Source: Desulfamplus sp. (GTDB lineage: Bacteria > Desulfobacterota > Desulfobacteria > Desulfobacterales > Desulfobacteraceae). Taken from it: a stretch of 64,000 nucleotides of DNA. A program made the translations under genes and the position numbers. Location of the stretch: positions 1 to 64,000 of the forward strand of contig JADFZJ010000012.1 in assembly GCA_015232555.1 (NCBI GenBank). Direction: 5' to 3'. The notes beneath the pieces are model-generated. The model was not told the DNA's origin. It saw only the letters and a list, made by a program, of their open reading frames with translations, and searched no databases. Each line of letters opens with the position of its first letter. Within the stretch, counting starts at the first letter, position 1. Shown here piece by piece: positions 8,007 to 21,015 of this stretch.

Positions 8007-9273
8007 ACTCGTTTCCTATCTCCCTTAATGGTCTTGACTCTTTTCTGAAACAGATGCAGTTTTTGATTTTAATAACCCGTATTTTATCAGGAAGATGAAT
8101 GGCTTTTCCTCCGCTTTGTGATCGGATAAGTTTAAGTATATCGTCAATATGTTGAAAAGATACTCTTCTAAGCTCACCTTTAACCTCTTTAATTGCCCTT
8201 CTTATAACCCTTTTTGCAAGTGCTATGTGCATATTTTTTAAAGCCCTTGAATTGAGCTGCACCTCCTCAATATTATCAATACGCTTATTAACTTCGTCTT
8301 TCTGACTCTCTTTAGCCAGCTCTTTTTCTTCCACTAATTCCTTTTCACCACTCACTCTCTTTTCGATTTCAATCAAAGAGTTATTAAATATTTTTTCGGT
8401 CTCCTCCTCCATCCAACTATTTTCCTCCATTATGATTGTGCTCAACCTGTTCAAAGATTGTGTAATAGAAGGGTTGTAATTTTCTTTTAAATGGGGAATT
8501 AACAGATGCCTTATTTTATTTCTAAGATATGTTGTATCGTTATTTGAGCTGTCAAAAACATACGCCTGCTCTTTTAATTTAAGATATTCCAAAATCTCCT
8601 CTTTTGATATCTCAATCAAAGGACGGATAATTTTAAATGGGGTTTTCCCATTCCCCATCTCTTTATGGGGAGAGGGTGAGGAGGCTGGGCAGATTTTGCT
8701 GCTGATATGATGAATATCTCGAACAGGCAAAATACCCGCAATACCTTTTGTTCCGCTTCCTCGTAACAAATTCATAAGAACAAGCTCGGCATTATCATCA
8801 CTATTATGACCTAAAGCTATTTTACTGTAATTCTCTTTATATGCAATTTCTCTATAAAATGAATATCTTATCTCTCTTGCAGCCTCTTCAAAAGAGAGCT
8901 TGTTCTCTTTTGCAAAATCAGGAACATCAACTTTAATTGTGTAACATGGCAAGCTATATTTTTTTGCAAGATTAATTACAAAATTTTCATCTCTGTCTGA
9001 CTCCGCACCTCTAAGAGAGTGGTTAATGTGTGCTACTCCTATACGAATAGGAGAATATTGTGGACTTTCAAGCAAGTAAGGTTGTGCAGGATAGTTATTG
9101 AGGGTTATAGAATTTGAAATATCAATGAGGAACAGAAGCAGAGCCACAGAATCAGCCCCTCCTGAAATTCCTACAAGCAGAGAGTCTTCAGGTGATATCA
9201 TGGCATAACGCTCTACTGTCCTTTGTGCCGTATGAATAAGAGACCTGATAAGTTGTTTTGATTGACGTTTCAT
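7993..9273 (-). CDS. tilS: tRNA(Ile)-lysidine synthase
   Basis: TilS attaches lysine to C34 of the CAU-anticodon tRNA-Ile so that it reads AUA. The N-terminal PP-loop SGGADS is at 37-42. Family motifs VAHINHSLRG (80-89), GHNSDDNAE (155-163) and LRNKIRH follow. A C-terminal domain is present. The protein has a 27-residue insert (about 187-213, before IIRPLIEISKEE) encoded by a copy of the GC-rich palindromic repeat. It also has a second Lys/Glu-rich insert near 305-335. Both keep the reading frame, so the enzyme is probably active. It is co-transcribed with fabG. Confidence 0.9.
   Translation of the reverse strand: MKRQSKQLIRSLIHTAQRTVERYAMISPEDSLLVGISGGADSVALLLFLIDISNSITLNNYPAQPYLLESPQYSPIRIGVAHINHSLRGAESDRDENFVINLAKKYSLPCYTIKVDVPDFAKENKLSFEEAAREIRYSFYREIAYKENYSKIALGHNSDDNAELVLMNLLRGSGTKGIAGILPVRDIHHISSKICPASSPSPHKEMGNGKTPFKIIRPLIEISKEEILEYLKLKEQAYVFDSSNNDTTYLRNKIRHLLIPHLKENYNPSITQSLNRLSTIIMEENSWMEEETEKIFNNSLIEIEKRVSGEKELVEEKELAKESQKDEVNKRIDNIEEVQLNSRALKNMHIALAKRVIRRAIKEVKGELRRVSFQHIDDILKLIRSQSGGKAIHLPDKIRVIKIKNCICFRKESRPLREIGNEYDQR
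8648..8690. repeat. GC-rich palindromic repeat inside tilS
   Basis: The stretch ccccatctctttatgggg (8653-8670) and its GC-rich flank resemble the intergenic palindromes at 7.1 and 48.3 kb. It falls exactly where TilS has an extra segment read as CPASSPSPHKEMGNG. The DNA appears to have been inserted in frame. Confidence 0.5.
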
Positions 9274-9373
9274 GTTAAAGACTTATAGCTTCAAGGTGTA
9301 AAAACTGCAAATTCAAACTTCACTATTCAGCAATTCTAATTTTGTTTTGAGAATCGTGATATTCAAACCTTGC

Positions 9374-9397
9374 AGCCGATCGATAAATAGGTCGGCT
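9374..9397 (+). promoter_or_regulatory. small hairpin in divergent tilS/rlmD spacer
   Basis: agccga (9374-9379) and tcggct (9392-9397) form a 6-bp stem with a 12-nt loop, upstream of the RlmD-like start. It could be a leader hairpin or an operator. Nothing else supports a specific role. Confidence 0.3.
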
Positions 9398-9439
9398 AAA
9401 ATGTAAACATAGTCCTCTAAAAAATGGAGTAATAAATAT

Positions 9440-10993
9440 ATGTCTTTTCAAAAAGGAAAAACAACAGAACTTGAAATAATTGACCTTGCCTTTGGAGGAA
9501 TGGGGATTGCCAAACCTGATGGATTTCCAGTGTTTATCGACAGAACACTCCCTGGAGACAGAGTAAAAGCCAGAATTACCAAAAAGAAAAAAAACTATGC
9601 CGAAGGTGTGGTAATTGAGTTGATACAGCCATCATCTTTACGCCAAAAAGCCCTGTGTGCTTATGCTGACCATTGTGGCGGCTGCAGGTGGCAGGCGTTA
9701 CCATATAATGAACAGTTAAAATATAAACGGCAGCATGTTATTGATTCTCTTGAGCATATTGGACTCCTAAAGGACATTTTAGTTAAAGATGTGATTCCGT
9801 CAGAAGAGATTTTTGGATTTAGAAACAAGATGGAATTTTCGTGCAGTGACAGACGCTGGCTCACTGCTGAAGAGCTTGAAAATCCTGAAATAAAAAAAGA
9901 TTTTGGGTTAGGGCTTCATGTGCCGGGTACATTTGACAGGATAATTGATATTGAAAAGTGTTTAATTCAGCCAGATATTGGGAATCAGATATTAAGCGAT
10001 ATCAGGCAGTATATCAAAGATTCAGGTGTTCCTGCGTATAACCTTAAAACACATGAAGGTTTTTGGCGTTTTGTGATGTTGAGAAGCTCCAAAGCGTTTG
10101 GCAATTGGATGGTGAATTTTGTTACAAAACAGCAGAATGATCAGCTTTTAATTCCATTAGCTAATCAGTTGATGAAAAAATATCCTGCTGTTACCTCTGT
10201 AGTTAATAATGTTACTGCACGCAAAGCCTCAATTGCTACAGGTGAGTATGAAAAGGTGCTCGCAGGCGAAAGATGTATCAAGGAAAAACTTGGAGAGTTC
10301 ATATTTGAGATTTCAGCAAACTCTTTTTTTCAGACCAACACAAAAGGGGCTGAAACACTCTACTCCTTAGTTTCTACCTATGCCGACCTTTCAGGCAATG
10401 ATCATCTTAGAGATAAAGAGAGCATTGATGGTAAAAAAATTAATTGTGGTAAAAAGCATGTAATTGATCTCTATTCTGGAACAGGAACAATTCCTATATG
10501 GCTCTCAAAAGATGCGGGGTGTGTAACAGGAATTGAGATTGTTCAAAGTGCTGTGGAAGATGCTCGAAAAAATGCCGCATTAAATAATATCCAAAACTGC
10601 AACTTTTACGTTGGAGATATCAAAGATGTTCTCCCCTCTATTTTGTCAGAATATAAAATCACAGCGGACTCTAATAGATATGAAGTTAGTGTAGAGTCTG
10701 CCAAAAGAGTTTCAGAGATCATAGGAGTATCAATATCTGATAAAAAATGTAGTACTAAGATTGATGTTATGATTATTGATCCACCAAGAGCTGGTATGCA
10801 CAAAGATGTCGTTGAGCAGGTAATTGCCCTTGCCCCTAAAAGAATTGTCTATGTCTCGTGCAATCCAGCTACATTAGCTCGTGATCTTGCAATGCTAAAA
10901 TCAAATTACAAAGTGGTTGAAGTGCAGCCAGTTGATATGTTTCCCCATACATTTCATATAGAATCTGTAGCACTGCTTGAGGCTATGAGATAA
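9440..10993 (+). CDS. rlmD: 23S rRNA (uracil-5-)-methyltransferase, RlmD/RumA family
   Basis: This protein makes 5-methyluridine in RNA with SAM. A TRAM RNA-binding domain spans about residues 1-62. Iron-sulfur ligands Cys73, Cys79 and Cys82 (CAYADHCGGC) fit the RumA 4Fe-4S cluster, with Cys173 in EKCLIQ as the likely fourth. SAM motif DLYSGTGT, the motif DPPRAG and the catalytic YVSCNP loop are present. Length is 517 aa, above the 430-460 norm, because of inserts near 318-335 and 405-440. Start ATG has ggag 10 nt upstream. The exact target (U1939, U747 or tRNA U54) cannot be decided from sequence; the cluster Cys favour an rRNA enzyme. Confidence 0.87.
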   Translation: MSFQKGKTTELEIIDLAFGGMGIAKPDGFPVFIDRTLPGDRVKARITKKKKNYAEGVVIELIQPSSLRQKALCAYADHCGGCRWQALPYNEQLKYKRQHVIDSLEHIGLLKDILVKDVIPSEEIFGFRNKMEFSCSDRRWLTAEELENPEIKKDFGLGLHVPGTFDRIIDIEKCLIQPDIGNQILSDIRQYIKDSGVPAYNLKTHEGFWRFVMLRSSKAFGNWMVNFVTKQQNDQLLIPLANQLMKKYPAVTSVVNNVTARKASIATGEYEKVLAGERCIKEKLGEFIFEISANSFFQTNTKGAETLYSLVSTYADLSGNDHLRDKESIDGKKINCGKKHVIDLYSGTGTIPIWLSKDAGCVTGIEIVQSAVEDARKNAALNNIQNCNFYVGDIKDVLPSILSEYKITADSNRYEVSVESAKRVSEIIGVSISDKKCSTKIDVMIIDPPRAGMHKDVVEQVIALAPKRIVYVSCNPATLARDLAMLKSNYKVVEVQPVDMFPHTFHIESVALLEAMR

Positions 10994-11076
10994 TATATTT
11001 GTTTTATGGCTTAATTTGAGTGCAGCCTTTCTATTTGTTTAATTTTATAAGAATGGCGTAAAACCCCTATCCCTTT

Positions 11077-11102
11077 AGAGCTTGAATATTTAAACAGGCT
11101 CT
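11077..11102. repeat. AGAGCC palindrome, copy 1
   Basis: agagcttgaatatttaaacaggctct forms near-perfect terminal inverted arms around an AATATTTAA core. It overlaps the stop codon of the lipase-like gene. Sister copies are at 28197-28223 and 44272-44297. Confidence 0.8.
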
Positions 11103-12420
11103 ACGCTTTTACATAACTTTTTATGGTTTCATATACTTCTGGATGGTTGAGAATATCTATATGGTTCATATTACAGCCAACCCACTTATGAGTTTCAGGA
11201 AATAACAGGTTGAACTCGCTCTTCTTATGATAACCCAAAGCACTGCTTAATGTTACAAGACCGTCACCTATGATATCCGCACAGCAGTTCTCAGACTCTT
11301 TCGCTGTAGTTGCTGCTATTGAGTAACATTTAACTCCTTCTGGCAGAGGTACTGGTGTGCGTGTATCTCTGGAAAAGGCAAATCTATCTTGTCCTTTCCA
11401 GTCATCAGCAACAACATTGCCATAACGAAGATCTGTCAAACCGCAGCTTCTGATCTTTCCCAAGCGGGAAAAAGGAGCACTATACGGGTTTATTTCCAAA
11501 ATGTTATCAATCAAGCTCCCCCCTTTTGCCAATGGTGCACCGTGATGTGGTGTGCCAAGAAATATCATCTTATCAAGATAATTTAACCATGTATGACCTG
11601 ACTGTTTAGCATAATAACAGCCACTGCGAGAAACAAGCCCTCCCATACTATGAGCGATGATGATAAGTTTTATCGGTTGAGGTGATTTTATTGAAGCAGT
11701 CGAATTTAATGATTCAATTTTGTGTTGTGGTTGAGTTGGTTTTAAAGATTGAAACTGGTTTTGTTGTTCAAATAACTGATTGATAGCTGTTTGAAGGAGA
11801 TCGGATAATTTTTTGCCGTTTTCAGATATGTGAAGTCCTGTGTTATAATGGATATAAAGAGGAAGATATCCTAAATCTCTGGCAAGAGCTTCTCCATGAT
11901 CATGCCCCTGCCTGTTCCATTGTAGATCATTCATACATAATCCATGCAGCATTAATGCAACTTTGCCATTGGATTGTTGAATTGCTTCTAAGAGCTGTTC
12001 ACTGCTCAACGGCTTTCCATTGCTTCGAAACTGCATGGATGATATGGCAAGCGGATTGTTCTTTGACGCAAGATAATCACCTATCACACCGTTTAGTGCT
12101 GAAATAAAGGCTTCTCGATTTGGAGATATCTCCTTCTTATCAAAGGCAGATTCATTTTCTACTAATATTGGACTTAACCTCTCAAAAAGAGCATCAATTC
12201 CGCCTCCCACAAGTTTGGTAACAGTGCGTATGTTATTGTAAACCATGCTTGTTATACCTTTTGTCCGAGATTTATAAGGATCACCGAGGATGCCTGCAAC
12301 ACTTGTTATTGTCTGATGTAATGACTCTGAAATATCGGTAATACCTGTAATGGCATCAACCGTTAAACTTCCAGCACAGCGGATATCAGTAGTTGAAATA
12401 TTACGCAAATTGTGTAGCAT
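11101..12420 (-). CDS. alpha/beta hydrolase, PGAP1/lipase-like
   Basis: This is a predicted serine esterase or lipase. It has the nucleophile elbow AHSMGGLVSR (about residues 255-264), an oxyanion-type LMLHGLCMND segment near 152-161, and LGTPHHGAPL near 289-298, typical of PGAP1/DUF676-type lipases. The catalytic His is probably the one in CNMNHIDIL near the C-terminus. No signal peptide is obvious; the first 130 residues form a helical N-terminal region of unknown role. It stands alone, divergent from the THUMP methyltransferase. The stop codon lies within a palindromic repeat. The substrate is unknown. Confidence 0.75.
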   Translation of the reverse strand: MLHNLRNISTTDIRCAGSLTVDAITGITDISESLHQTITSVAGILGDPYKSRTKGITSMVYNNIRTVTKLVGGGIDALFERLSPILVENESAFDKKEISPNREAFISALNGVIGDYLASKNNPLAISSMQFRSNGKPLSSEQLLEAIQQSNGKVALMLHGLCMNDLQWNRQGHDHGEALARDLGYLPLYIHYNTGLHISENGKKLSDLLQTAINQLFEQQNQFQSLKPTQPQHKIESLNSTASIKSPQPIKLIIIAHSMGGLVSRSGCYYAKQSGHTWLNYLDKMIFLGTPHHGAPLAKGGSLIDNILEINPYSAPFSRLGKIRSCGLTDLRYGNVVADDWKGQDRFAFSRDTRTPVPLPEGVKCYSIAATTAKESENCCADIIGDGLVTLSSALGYHKKSEFNLLFPETHKWVGCNMNHIDILNHPEVYETIKSYVKA

Positions 12421-12561
12421 AAAGGCTCCTCATGGTTTAATAAAGATCATGCTTTAAATAGCATTAACCATTTAAATTAAGAACTCTGTTGAAGAGTATA
12501 ATAGAAATTTTTAATTTATGACCTTAAAGATTATAATTTCACATAAAAAGGTAATTGACAA

Positions 12562-13911
12562 ATGACAAAGAAAACACCTTTAGAAAAAAGAGTAAAAAGA
12601 CGAATTACAGCAAGGTCTCACCGTTTTTTTGCAGTCTGTTCTCCTGGTCTTAAACAGTTATGTTACAGAGAGATGACTGCCTTAATCAATAAATATAATC
12701 ATCAAACTAATGATAGTCATCAATTGGAATCTGATTTGTTGAAATCTGAGCTATCCATTCAGTTTAGAGATATTGAAATTATACCAGGAGGAGTTGAGTT
12801 TACAGGAAGTGTTCAAGATTGTTATTGTGCAAACCTCTATTTGCGAAGCCCGTCAAGAATTCTTATGAGGATTGCAACATTCAAGGCTGAAAATTTTAGA
12901 ACTCTTGAGAAAAAAATGGGTGAAATTGAGTGGGAGCTTTATATTAATCAATCTCTGCCTCTTCATTTTGAAGTTTCAGCCAAATCTTCACGACTTTACC
13001 ATACTGATGCAATTGCTCAAAGAGCACATCAGGTAATTAAAGAGCATTTTAGCAAATTGAGCAATATTTATGTTAGTTTGGACAATCCTGCGGTTCCTAA
13101 AATAGTGCAAACAATTATGATAAGAGCTGAAGATGATAGCTTTCAGATATCCATAGACAGCAGCGGAGAGCTTCTACATAAGAGAGGCTTAAAAGAGAAT
13201 GTAGGCTCAGCCCCAATTCGTGAAACTCTTGCATTTGCGGTACTTTCAGCTATGAATTACCCGTTTGGATATAACAAATCAGATAATTTATATAATTCTA
13301 ATCAACTCTTTAAATCTTCAACAAATAGGATAGATAACCTTCCCTTGATTGACGGAATGTGCGGCTCAGGCACATTTGCCTTAGAAGCTGCAATGATAGC
13401 CAATGATATTCCAGCAGGTTTTTTCAGAAGATTTGCATTTGAAAACTGGCAGTGTTTCAGCAGCAGGCAGTGGAATCATATTAAAAAGATTGCAGCAACA
13501 AATATTATAGACTCAGATAAAGACGGCGGTTCCCAACATCCATTTATATTTGCATTAGACAAAGACGCTGCTGTTCTGAAAGGTCTTGAACGCACAGTGG
13601 AGATATTTAACCTCTCATCATCAATTAAAATCATACAAGGCAATTTTTTTGATACAAAAACTATAAATTTGAGTGACAACAAGGGTTTTGTGGTTTTAAA
13701 TCCGCCTTATGGGAAGCGTATCGGAGAAAAAGGAGACTCTGAGCAGATATTTGTTGATATTGGCAAAAAACTTCAATCAGATTTTAAAGGTTGGCAAGCT
13801 GGCGTTATTATTCCAGACAAAAAATTTTTGGATCATCTGCCCGGAAGAAAATCCTTAATCCCTATATTTCATGGCGGGCTTGAAATTTATGCGGCTATAA
13901 TACAGATATAA
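12562..13911 (+). CDS. THUMP-domain RNA methyltransferase (RlmL/YpsC family)
   Basis: This is a predicted N2-guanine RNA methyltransferase of the COG0116 group. An N-terminal ferredoxin-like/THUMP region (about 15-190) binds RNA. The Rossmann domain has DGMCGSGTFALEAA (about 267-280) and the catalytic NPPYGKRIGE motif near 376-385. Length 449 aa is larger than YpsC (about 385) through Asn/Ser-rich inserts around 45-65 and 238-262. It starts with ATG and stands alone between divergent and convergent neighbours. Its target in 23S rRNA is inferred from the family only. Confidence 0.82.
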   Translation: MTKKTPLEKRVKRRITARSHRFFAVCSPGLKQLCYREMTALINKYNHQTNDSHQLESDLLKSELSIQFRDIEIIPGGVEFTGSVQDCYCANLYLRSPSRILMRIATFKAENFRTLEKKMGEIEWELYINQSLPLHFEVSAKSSRLYHTDAIAQRAHQVIKEHFSKLSNIYVSLDNPAVPKIVQTIMIRAEDDSFQISIDSSGELLHKRGLKENVGSAPIRETLAFAVLSAMNYPFGYNKSDNLYNSNQLFKSSTNRIDNLPLIDGMCGSGTFALEAAMIANDIPAGFFRRFAFENWQCFSSRQWNHIKKIAATNIIDSDKDGGSQHPFIFALDKDAAVLKGLERTVEIFNLSSSIKIIQGNFFDTKTINLSDNKGFVVLNPPYGKRIGEKGDSEQIFVDIGKKLQSDFKGWQAGVIIPDKKFLDHLPGRKSLIPIFHGGLEIYAAIIQI

Positions 13912-13914
13912 AAA

Positions 13915-13942
13915 GTAGAAACGCATAACCATGCGTCTCTAC
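13915..13942. terminator. bidirectional terminator hairpin
   Basis: gtagaaacgcat and atgcgtctctac form a 12-bp stem with one mismatch and a 4-nt loop. It lies between the convergent THUMP methyltransferase and pyrG, with A-rich sequence before it and T-rich sequence after it. Stems of this 'tagagacgca' type recur in other bacterial genomes. Confidence 0.7.
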
Positions 13943-13990
13943 AATTTAATTATTTTAATCATTAAAAATATATCAAATCTGTCCTGTAGA

Positions 13991-17224
<3,234 letters not shown>

Positions 17225-17530
17225 ATGTCAGATAATATGATTTCTGAAACTTATCGTTGTCCCTGCTGTAGAAAATTATATAAGTTTAATATGTTAAACA
17301 ACAGTATGATTAAAGACATTCTAATAAAAGAACTGGAATGTTGTCCATCAGGTAAGCTCTTAGGTATTCTTGTAAGAATGACACATCAACCTAAATGCCA
17401 TAAATGCGGGACACTCATTACAGACAATGATGAAGAGGATATCCGAGAAGGATTATCATACGGCAGGCACTGCTCTGTGTGTGGTCAAAGTCTATTTGAA
17501 ATAAGATTCCCAAAGGATAACGAAAAATAA
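17225..17530 (+). CDS. small Cys-rich, probably zinc-binding protein
   Basis: The 101-aa protein is not recognised. It has the Cys pairs RCPCCRKL (12-19), CHKCGTL (58-64) and CSVCGQSL (78-85), the usual look of one or two zinc ribbons, plus one isolated Cys pair at 39-40. No membrane segment is visible. Start ATG has aaggat 6 nt upstream. The gene is alone, 150 bp before EF-G, which has its own likely promoter. It may bind zinc in a regulatory or RNA-linked role, but nothing identifies one. Confidence 0.65.
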   Translation: MSDNMISETYRCPCCRKLYKFNMLNNSMIKDILIKELECCPSGKLLGILVRMTHQPKCHKCGTLITDNDEEDIREGLSYGRHCSVCGQSLFEIRFPKDNEK

Positions 17531-17588
17531 CTATATCAAAGACGGTATAAAGATGCCCTGTTTACAAGAAAAACGCTCTCTTATTTGC

Positions 17589-17617
17589 TTGACACTTTAT
17601 GCCTGCTACTATATCAA
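17589..17617 (+). promoter_or_regulatory. probable sigma-70 promoter for EF-G gene
   Basis: A perfect TTGACA (17589-17594) is followed 17 nt later by TATCAA (17612-17617), about 64 nt before the EF-G start. The -35 match is strong and the -10 is weaker. Confidence 0.45.
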
Positions 17618-17680
17618 CTATGATTTTATTACGGTGATAAAAAAGAGATAATTTTCTATATATTCAGGCATACTAAAATT

Positions 17681-19798
17681 ATGAAAAAACCAAATATTTC
17701 AAGCATAAGAAACATAGGCATCATGGCACACATTGATGCGGGTAAGACAACGGTAACAGAAAGAATTCTCTATTATACAGGCAAGTCCCACAAAATAGGG
17801 GAGGTGCATGATGGTGAAGCTGTCATGGACTGGATGGAAGATGAGCAGAACCGAGGTATCACCATCACATCTGCTGTTACCACATGCCAGTGGAAAAATG
17901 CACAGGTTCAGATTATTGATACTCCCGGGCATGTTGATTTTACCATTGAGGTTGAACGTGCCTTGCGTGTTTTGGATGGTGCAGTTGGGGTCTTCTGTGC
18001 AGTCGCTGGTGTGGAGCCTCAATCTGAAACTGTCTGGAGGCAGGCTGATAAATACGCAGTTCCAAGAATTGCATTTATCAATAAAATGGATCGTATAGGA
18101 GCTGATTTCTATAATGCAGTTGATATGATCCACGAAAAACTCAATGCAAACCCCTTGCCTCTCCAGATTCCAATTGGAAGCGAAGACTCATTTACAGGAG
18201 TGGTTGATCTTGTCAACATGCAGCAAATTATATGGGATGATGATACTTTAGGTGCGGAATTTTCTGTGTCCGAAATTGATGATTCTGATTTAGATTTAGT
18301 TTCAAAAGCAGAAGAGTATAGAATAAAACTTCTTGAGGCAATCTCTGAATTTGATGACAACATCATGGAAAAATATCTTTCTGAGGAGGAGATTCCAGCC
18401 TCAGACCTTATCAAAGCTATCAGATTAGCAACAGTTGGACGTAAAATCGTGCCTGTTCTGTGCGGCACTGCTTTGAGAAACAAGGGCATTCAGCCTTTGC
18501 TTGATGCTATCAAGGATTATCTGCCAAGTCCTGTAGATATCCCGCCTGTCAAGGGGATTCATCCTCATACACACGACACGGTTGAGTATCCGCCTCAAAA
18601 GTCAGCACCATTGTCAGCTCTTATCTTTAAAGTCTCAATTATTGAGGGAAGAAAACTCTGTTTTGTCAGAATTTACAGCGGCAAGATGATTGCTGGTGAA
18701 GATATTTTCAATCCTTGGCTCAAGAAAAAGGAGAAACCCTCTCGAATATTTCAGATGCACGCCAACAAGATGGAGCGAATTGAAGAGGCATCGGCTGGAG
18801 ATATTGTCGGAGTTATGGGACTTAAAGACTCTTCAACTGGAGAGACACTATGTTCTGCATCAACTCCTGTTCTGCTTGAAAGAATTGAGTTTTACAAGCC
18901 TGTTATTTCTATAGCGATTGAACCGAAGAGCCATGCAGATCAGGAAAAACTTGAAGATGTGCTTAAAAAATTCACTATGGAAGACCCGACACTTGAGGTT
19001 AAAACAGATGCCGATACAGGTCAGACAATTCTTTCAGGCATGGGAGAGCTTCACCTTGAGATTATCATCAGCCGCATGATAAGAGAATTTAACACCAATG
19101 TGAATGTTGGAAAACCGCAGGTTGTATATCGTGAGGTTGTAGAGTCTCCGTCTAATGGGCACGCTGTCTTTGAAAGAGATATCGCGGGCAAAACCCATTT
19201 TGCAGAGCTTGACATAACGCTCAATCCTTTGGAGCGTGGAGCAGGCATGAAATTTACCAACAATCTATCCAAAGAGACGATTCAAGGTTATGCAGAAACA
19301 GGTCGCAGTGCAGGAGAGAGCCGTCGTAATGCTGCTGCAGGAGGTGTTGAGACTCTCCTTCCAGTTGAATTTATTGCTGCTATTGAAAAGGGGGCAAAAG
19401 AGGCTCTTGAGAGTGGATTTCTAAAAGGATACCCTGTTGTTGATACCGAGATTGTAGTAAAAGGATGTTCGCTGCGAGAGGGGCAAAGCTATCCGCTTGC
19501 ATTTTCGGTCTGTGCATCAATGGCGTGTAAAGACGCAATGGAAAAGGGTAAGATGGCTCTACTTCAGCCAATCATGGAGGTTGAGGTTCTGGTTCCTGAC
19601 AATTACATGGGAGATGCCATCTCTGATCTCAACACAAGGGGAGGCAAGATTGAATCAATCGCTCCAAGGTCAAACATTCAGGCTATAAAGGCAACTGTGC
19701 CATTGTCAAAAATGTTTGGCTACTCAACAGCCTTGAGGTCAGCAACGCAGGGAAGAGGCAATTTTAGCATGAAATTTTCACGTTTTGGCAGAGCTTAA
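17681..19798 (+). CDS. fusA: elongation factor G (EF-G2 type)
   Basis: This translational GTPase drives translocation and/or ribosome recycling. Motifs are canonical: [17 protein letters not shown] (switch I), DTPGHVDF with the catalytic His, NKMDR, and a complete domain IV/V. Length is 705 aa. The [16 protein letters not shown] stretch is like the extra EF-G2 copies of Geobacter-type bacteria. The gene is not next to rpsL, rpsG or tuf, so it is probably a secondary copy. That cannot be settled from this window. A promoter-like TTGACA sits upstream. Confidence 0.93.
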   Translation: MKKPNISSIRNIGIMAHIDAGKTTVTERILYYTGKSHKIGEVHDGEAVMDWMEDEQNRGITITSAVTTCQWKNAQVQIIDTPGHVDFTIEVERALRVLDGAVGVFCAVAGVEPQSETVWRQADKYAVPRIAFINKMDRIGADFYNAVDMIHEKLNANPLPLQIPIGSEDSFTGVVDLVNMQQIIWDDDTLGAEFSVSEIDDSDLDLVSKAEEYRIKLLEAISEFDDNIMEKYLSEEEIPASDLIKAIRLATVGRKIVPVLCGTALRNKGIQPLLDAIKDYLPSPVDIPPVKGIHPHTHDTVEYPPQKSAPLSALIFKVSIIEGRKLCFVRIYSGKMIAGEDIFNPWLKKKEKPSRIFQMHANKMERIEEASAGDIVGVMGLKDSSTGETLCSASTPVLLERIEFYKPVISIAIEPKSHADQEKLEDVLKKFTMEDPTLEVKTDADTGQTILSGMGELHLEIIISRMIREFNTNVNVGKPQVVYREVVESPSNGHAVFERDIAGKTHFAELDITLNPLERGAGMKFTNNLSKETIQGYAETGRSAGESRRNAAAGGVETLLPVEFIAAIEKGAKEALESGFLKGYPVVDTEIVVKGCSLREGQSYPLAFSVCASMACKDAMEKGKMALLQPIMEVEVLVPDNYMGDAISDLNTRGGKIESIAPRSNIQAIKATVPLSKMFGYSTALRSATQGRGNFSMKFSRFGRA

Positions 19799-19895
19799 AG
19801 CAATCATCAATTTTTTGATTGACAAAAAAGTTTACGATTTAAAAATATATCGTTCTCATAGATTTTAAAAACATATATTTATCAGGGAGTTTTTT

Positions 19896-20948
19896 ATGGA
19901 AACAGGATGTTATACTGCATTAGCAACACCATTTACCGCTAACGGGGAGTTAGATACTGAAGGGCTTGACAGGCTTATAAGGTTTCAGATTGACAATAAT
20001 ATCACAGGCATAATTGCAGCAGGCACTACTGGTGAAAGCCCAACGCTTCAATGGGAAGAACACAATAGATTAGTTGCTGCAATTGCTGCCGGCTCAAAGG
20101 GGAAATATGGGGCAGGTGAAAAATGTCTTTGCATTGCAGGTGCTGGAAGCAACAACACAAGAGAGGCTCTTGAAGCTGTAAAGCACGCTGTAGATGCCGG
20201 CGTTGATGGAATTTTAATGGTTGATCCATACTACAATGGCCCCAGTTCTCTTGAAATCAGGCGGGAGTATTATGAGCCAGTTGCAAACGCATTTCCAAAT
20301 ACAGAGATAATTCCGTATATCATACCCGGAAGAACTGGAACTCAGCTTTTGCCAGAAGACCTTGCAATATTAAGCCGTGAATATAAGAACATCAACTCTG
20401 TAAAAGAGGCGACTGGAAATATTGAAAACATGAGAAGAACAAGAGTCTGCTGCGGAGATGATTTTAAAATATTCTCAGGTGATGATGGAATTCTGCTTGA
20501 TATAATGGCTGATCCTTCAATAAAGGCTTGCGGAGGCATCTCTGTTATCTCAAACATTGCACCCAAAGCCCTCACAGACATGGTAAAACTTCAATTAGCA
20601 GGCGATATTAAAGGGGCAGAGGCTATTAATAAGGCATTATCTCCACTTTTAGGGCTTGTTACTGTAATAACAGAAGAGCAGACCCCTTATGGTATGGTAA
20701 AATGCAGGGCAAGAAATCCTCTCGCCCTTAAGACGGTTATGCAGCTTCTTGGTATGCCGTCAGGTACTTGCCGACAACCTATGGGTAAGATGACACAAAA
20801 AGGGCTTGATGTTGTAATTGAAGCAACAAAAAAAGTGCAAAGAGCAAATCCTGAAATTTTAGAACCACTTGCACGCTTTTTTGATGTTGATATTGACGCA
20901 AGACTTGAGAATCCTGAGTTTAGAAAAAATCTATATTATAACTATTAG
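19896..20948 (+). CDS. dapA: 4-hydroxy-tetrahydrodipicolinate synthase (DapA family)
   Basis: The family condenses pyruvate with aspartate semialdehyde in lysine and cell-wall synthesis through a Schiff-base Lys. Landmarks are GTTGESPTL (43-51), the catalytic Tyr141 before IIPGRTG, and the Schiff-base Lys170 in SVKEATGN. Length is 350 aa, about 55 more than E. coli DapA, mainly a long C-terminal extension after 290. The IIPGRTG variant differs from the usual YNVPGRT. Because of these features, another aldolase of the DapA superfamily cannot be excluded. It is monocistronic, followed by a strong hairpin. Confidence 0.8.
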   Translation: METGCYTALATPFTANGELDTEGLDRLIRFQIDNNITGIIAAGTTGESPTLQWEEHNRLVAAIAAGSKGKYGAGEKCLCIAGAGSNNTREALEAVKHAVDAGVDGILMVDPYYNGPSSLEIRREYYEPVANAFPNTEIIPYIIPGRTGTQLLPEDLAILSREYKNINSVKEATGNIENMRRTRVCCGDDFKIFSGDDGILLDIMADPSIKACGGISVISNIAPKALTDMVKLQLAGDIKGAEAINKALSPLLGLVTVITEEQTPYGMVKCRARNPLALKTVMQLLGMPSGTCRQPMGKMTQKGLDVVIEATKKVQRANPEILEPLARFFDVDIDARLENPEFRKNLYYNY

Positions 20949-20960
20949 ACAAACCTTTGG

Positions 20961-20994
20961 CTGCCCCCCTCTCTGCTTGCGATGAGGGGGGCAG
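20961..20994. terminator. strong GC-rich hairpin after dapA
   Basis: ctgcccccctc (20961-20971) and gaggggggcag (20984-20994) are a perfect 11-bp stem with a 12-nt loop, followed by a T-rich stretch. It lies between convergent genes. The stem belongs to the GC-rich palindrome type seen elsewhere in the window. Confidence 0.85.
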
Positions 20995-21015
20995 GTAAGT
21001 TTTCTTTTTGCTCAC

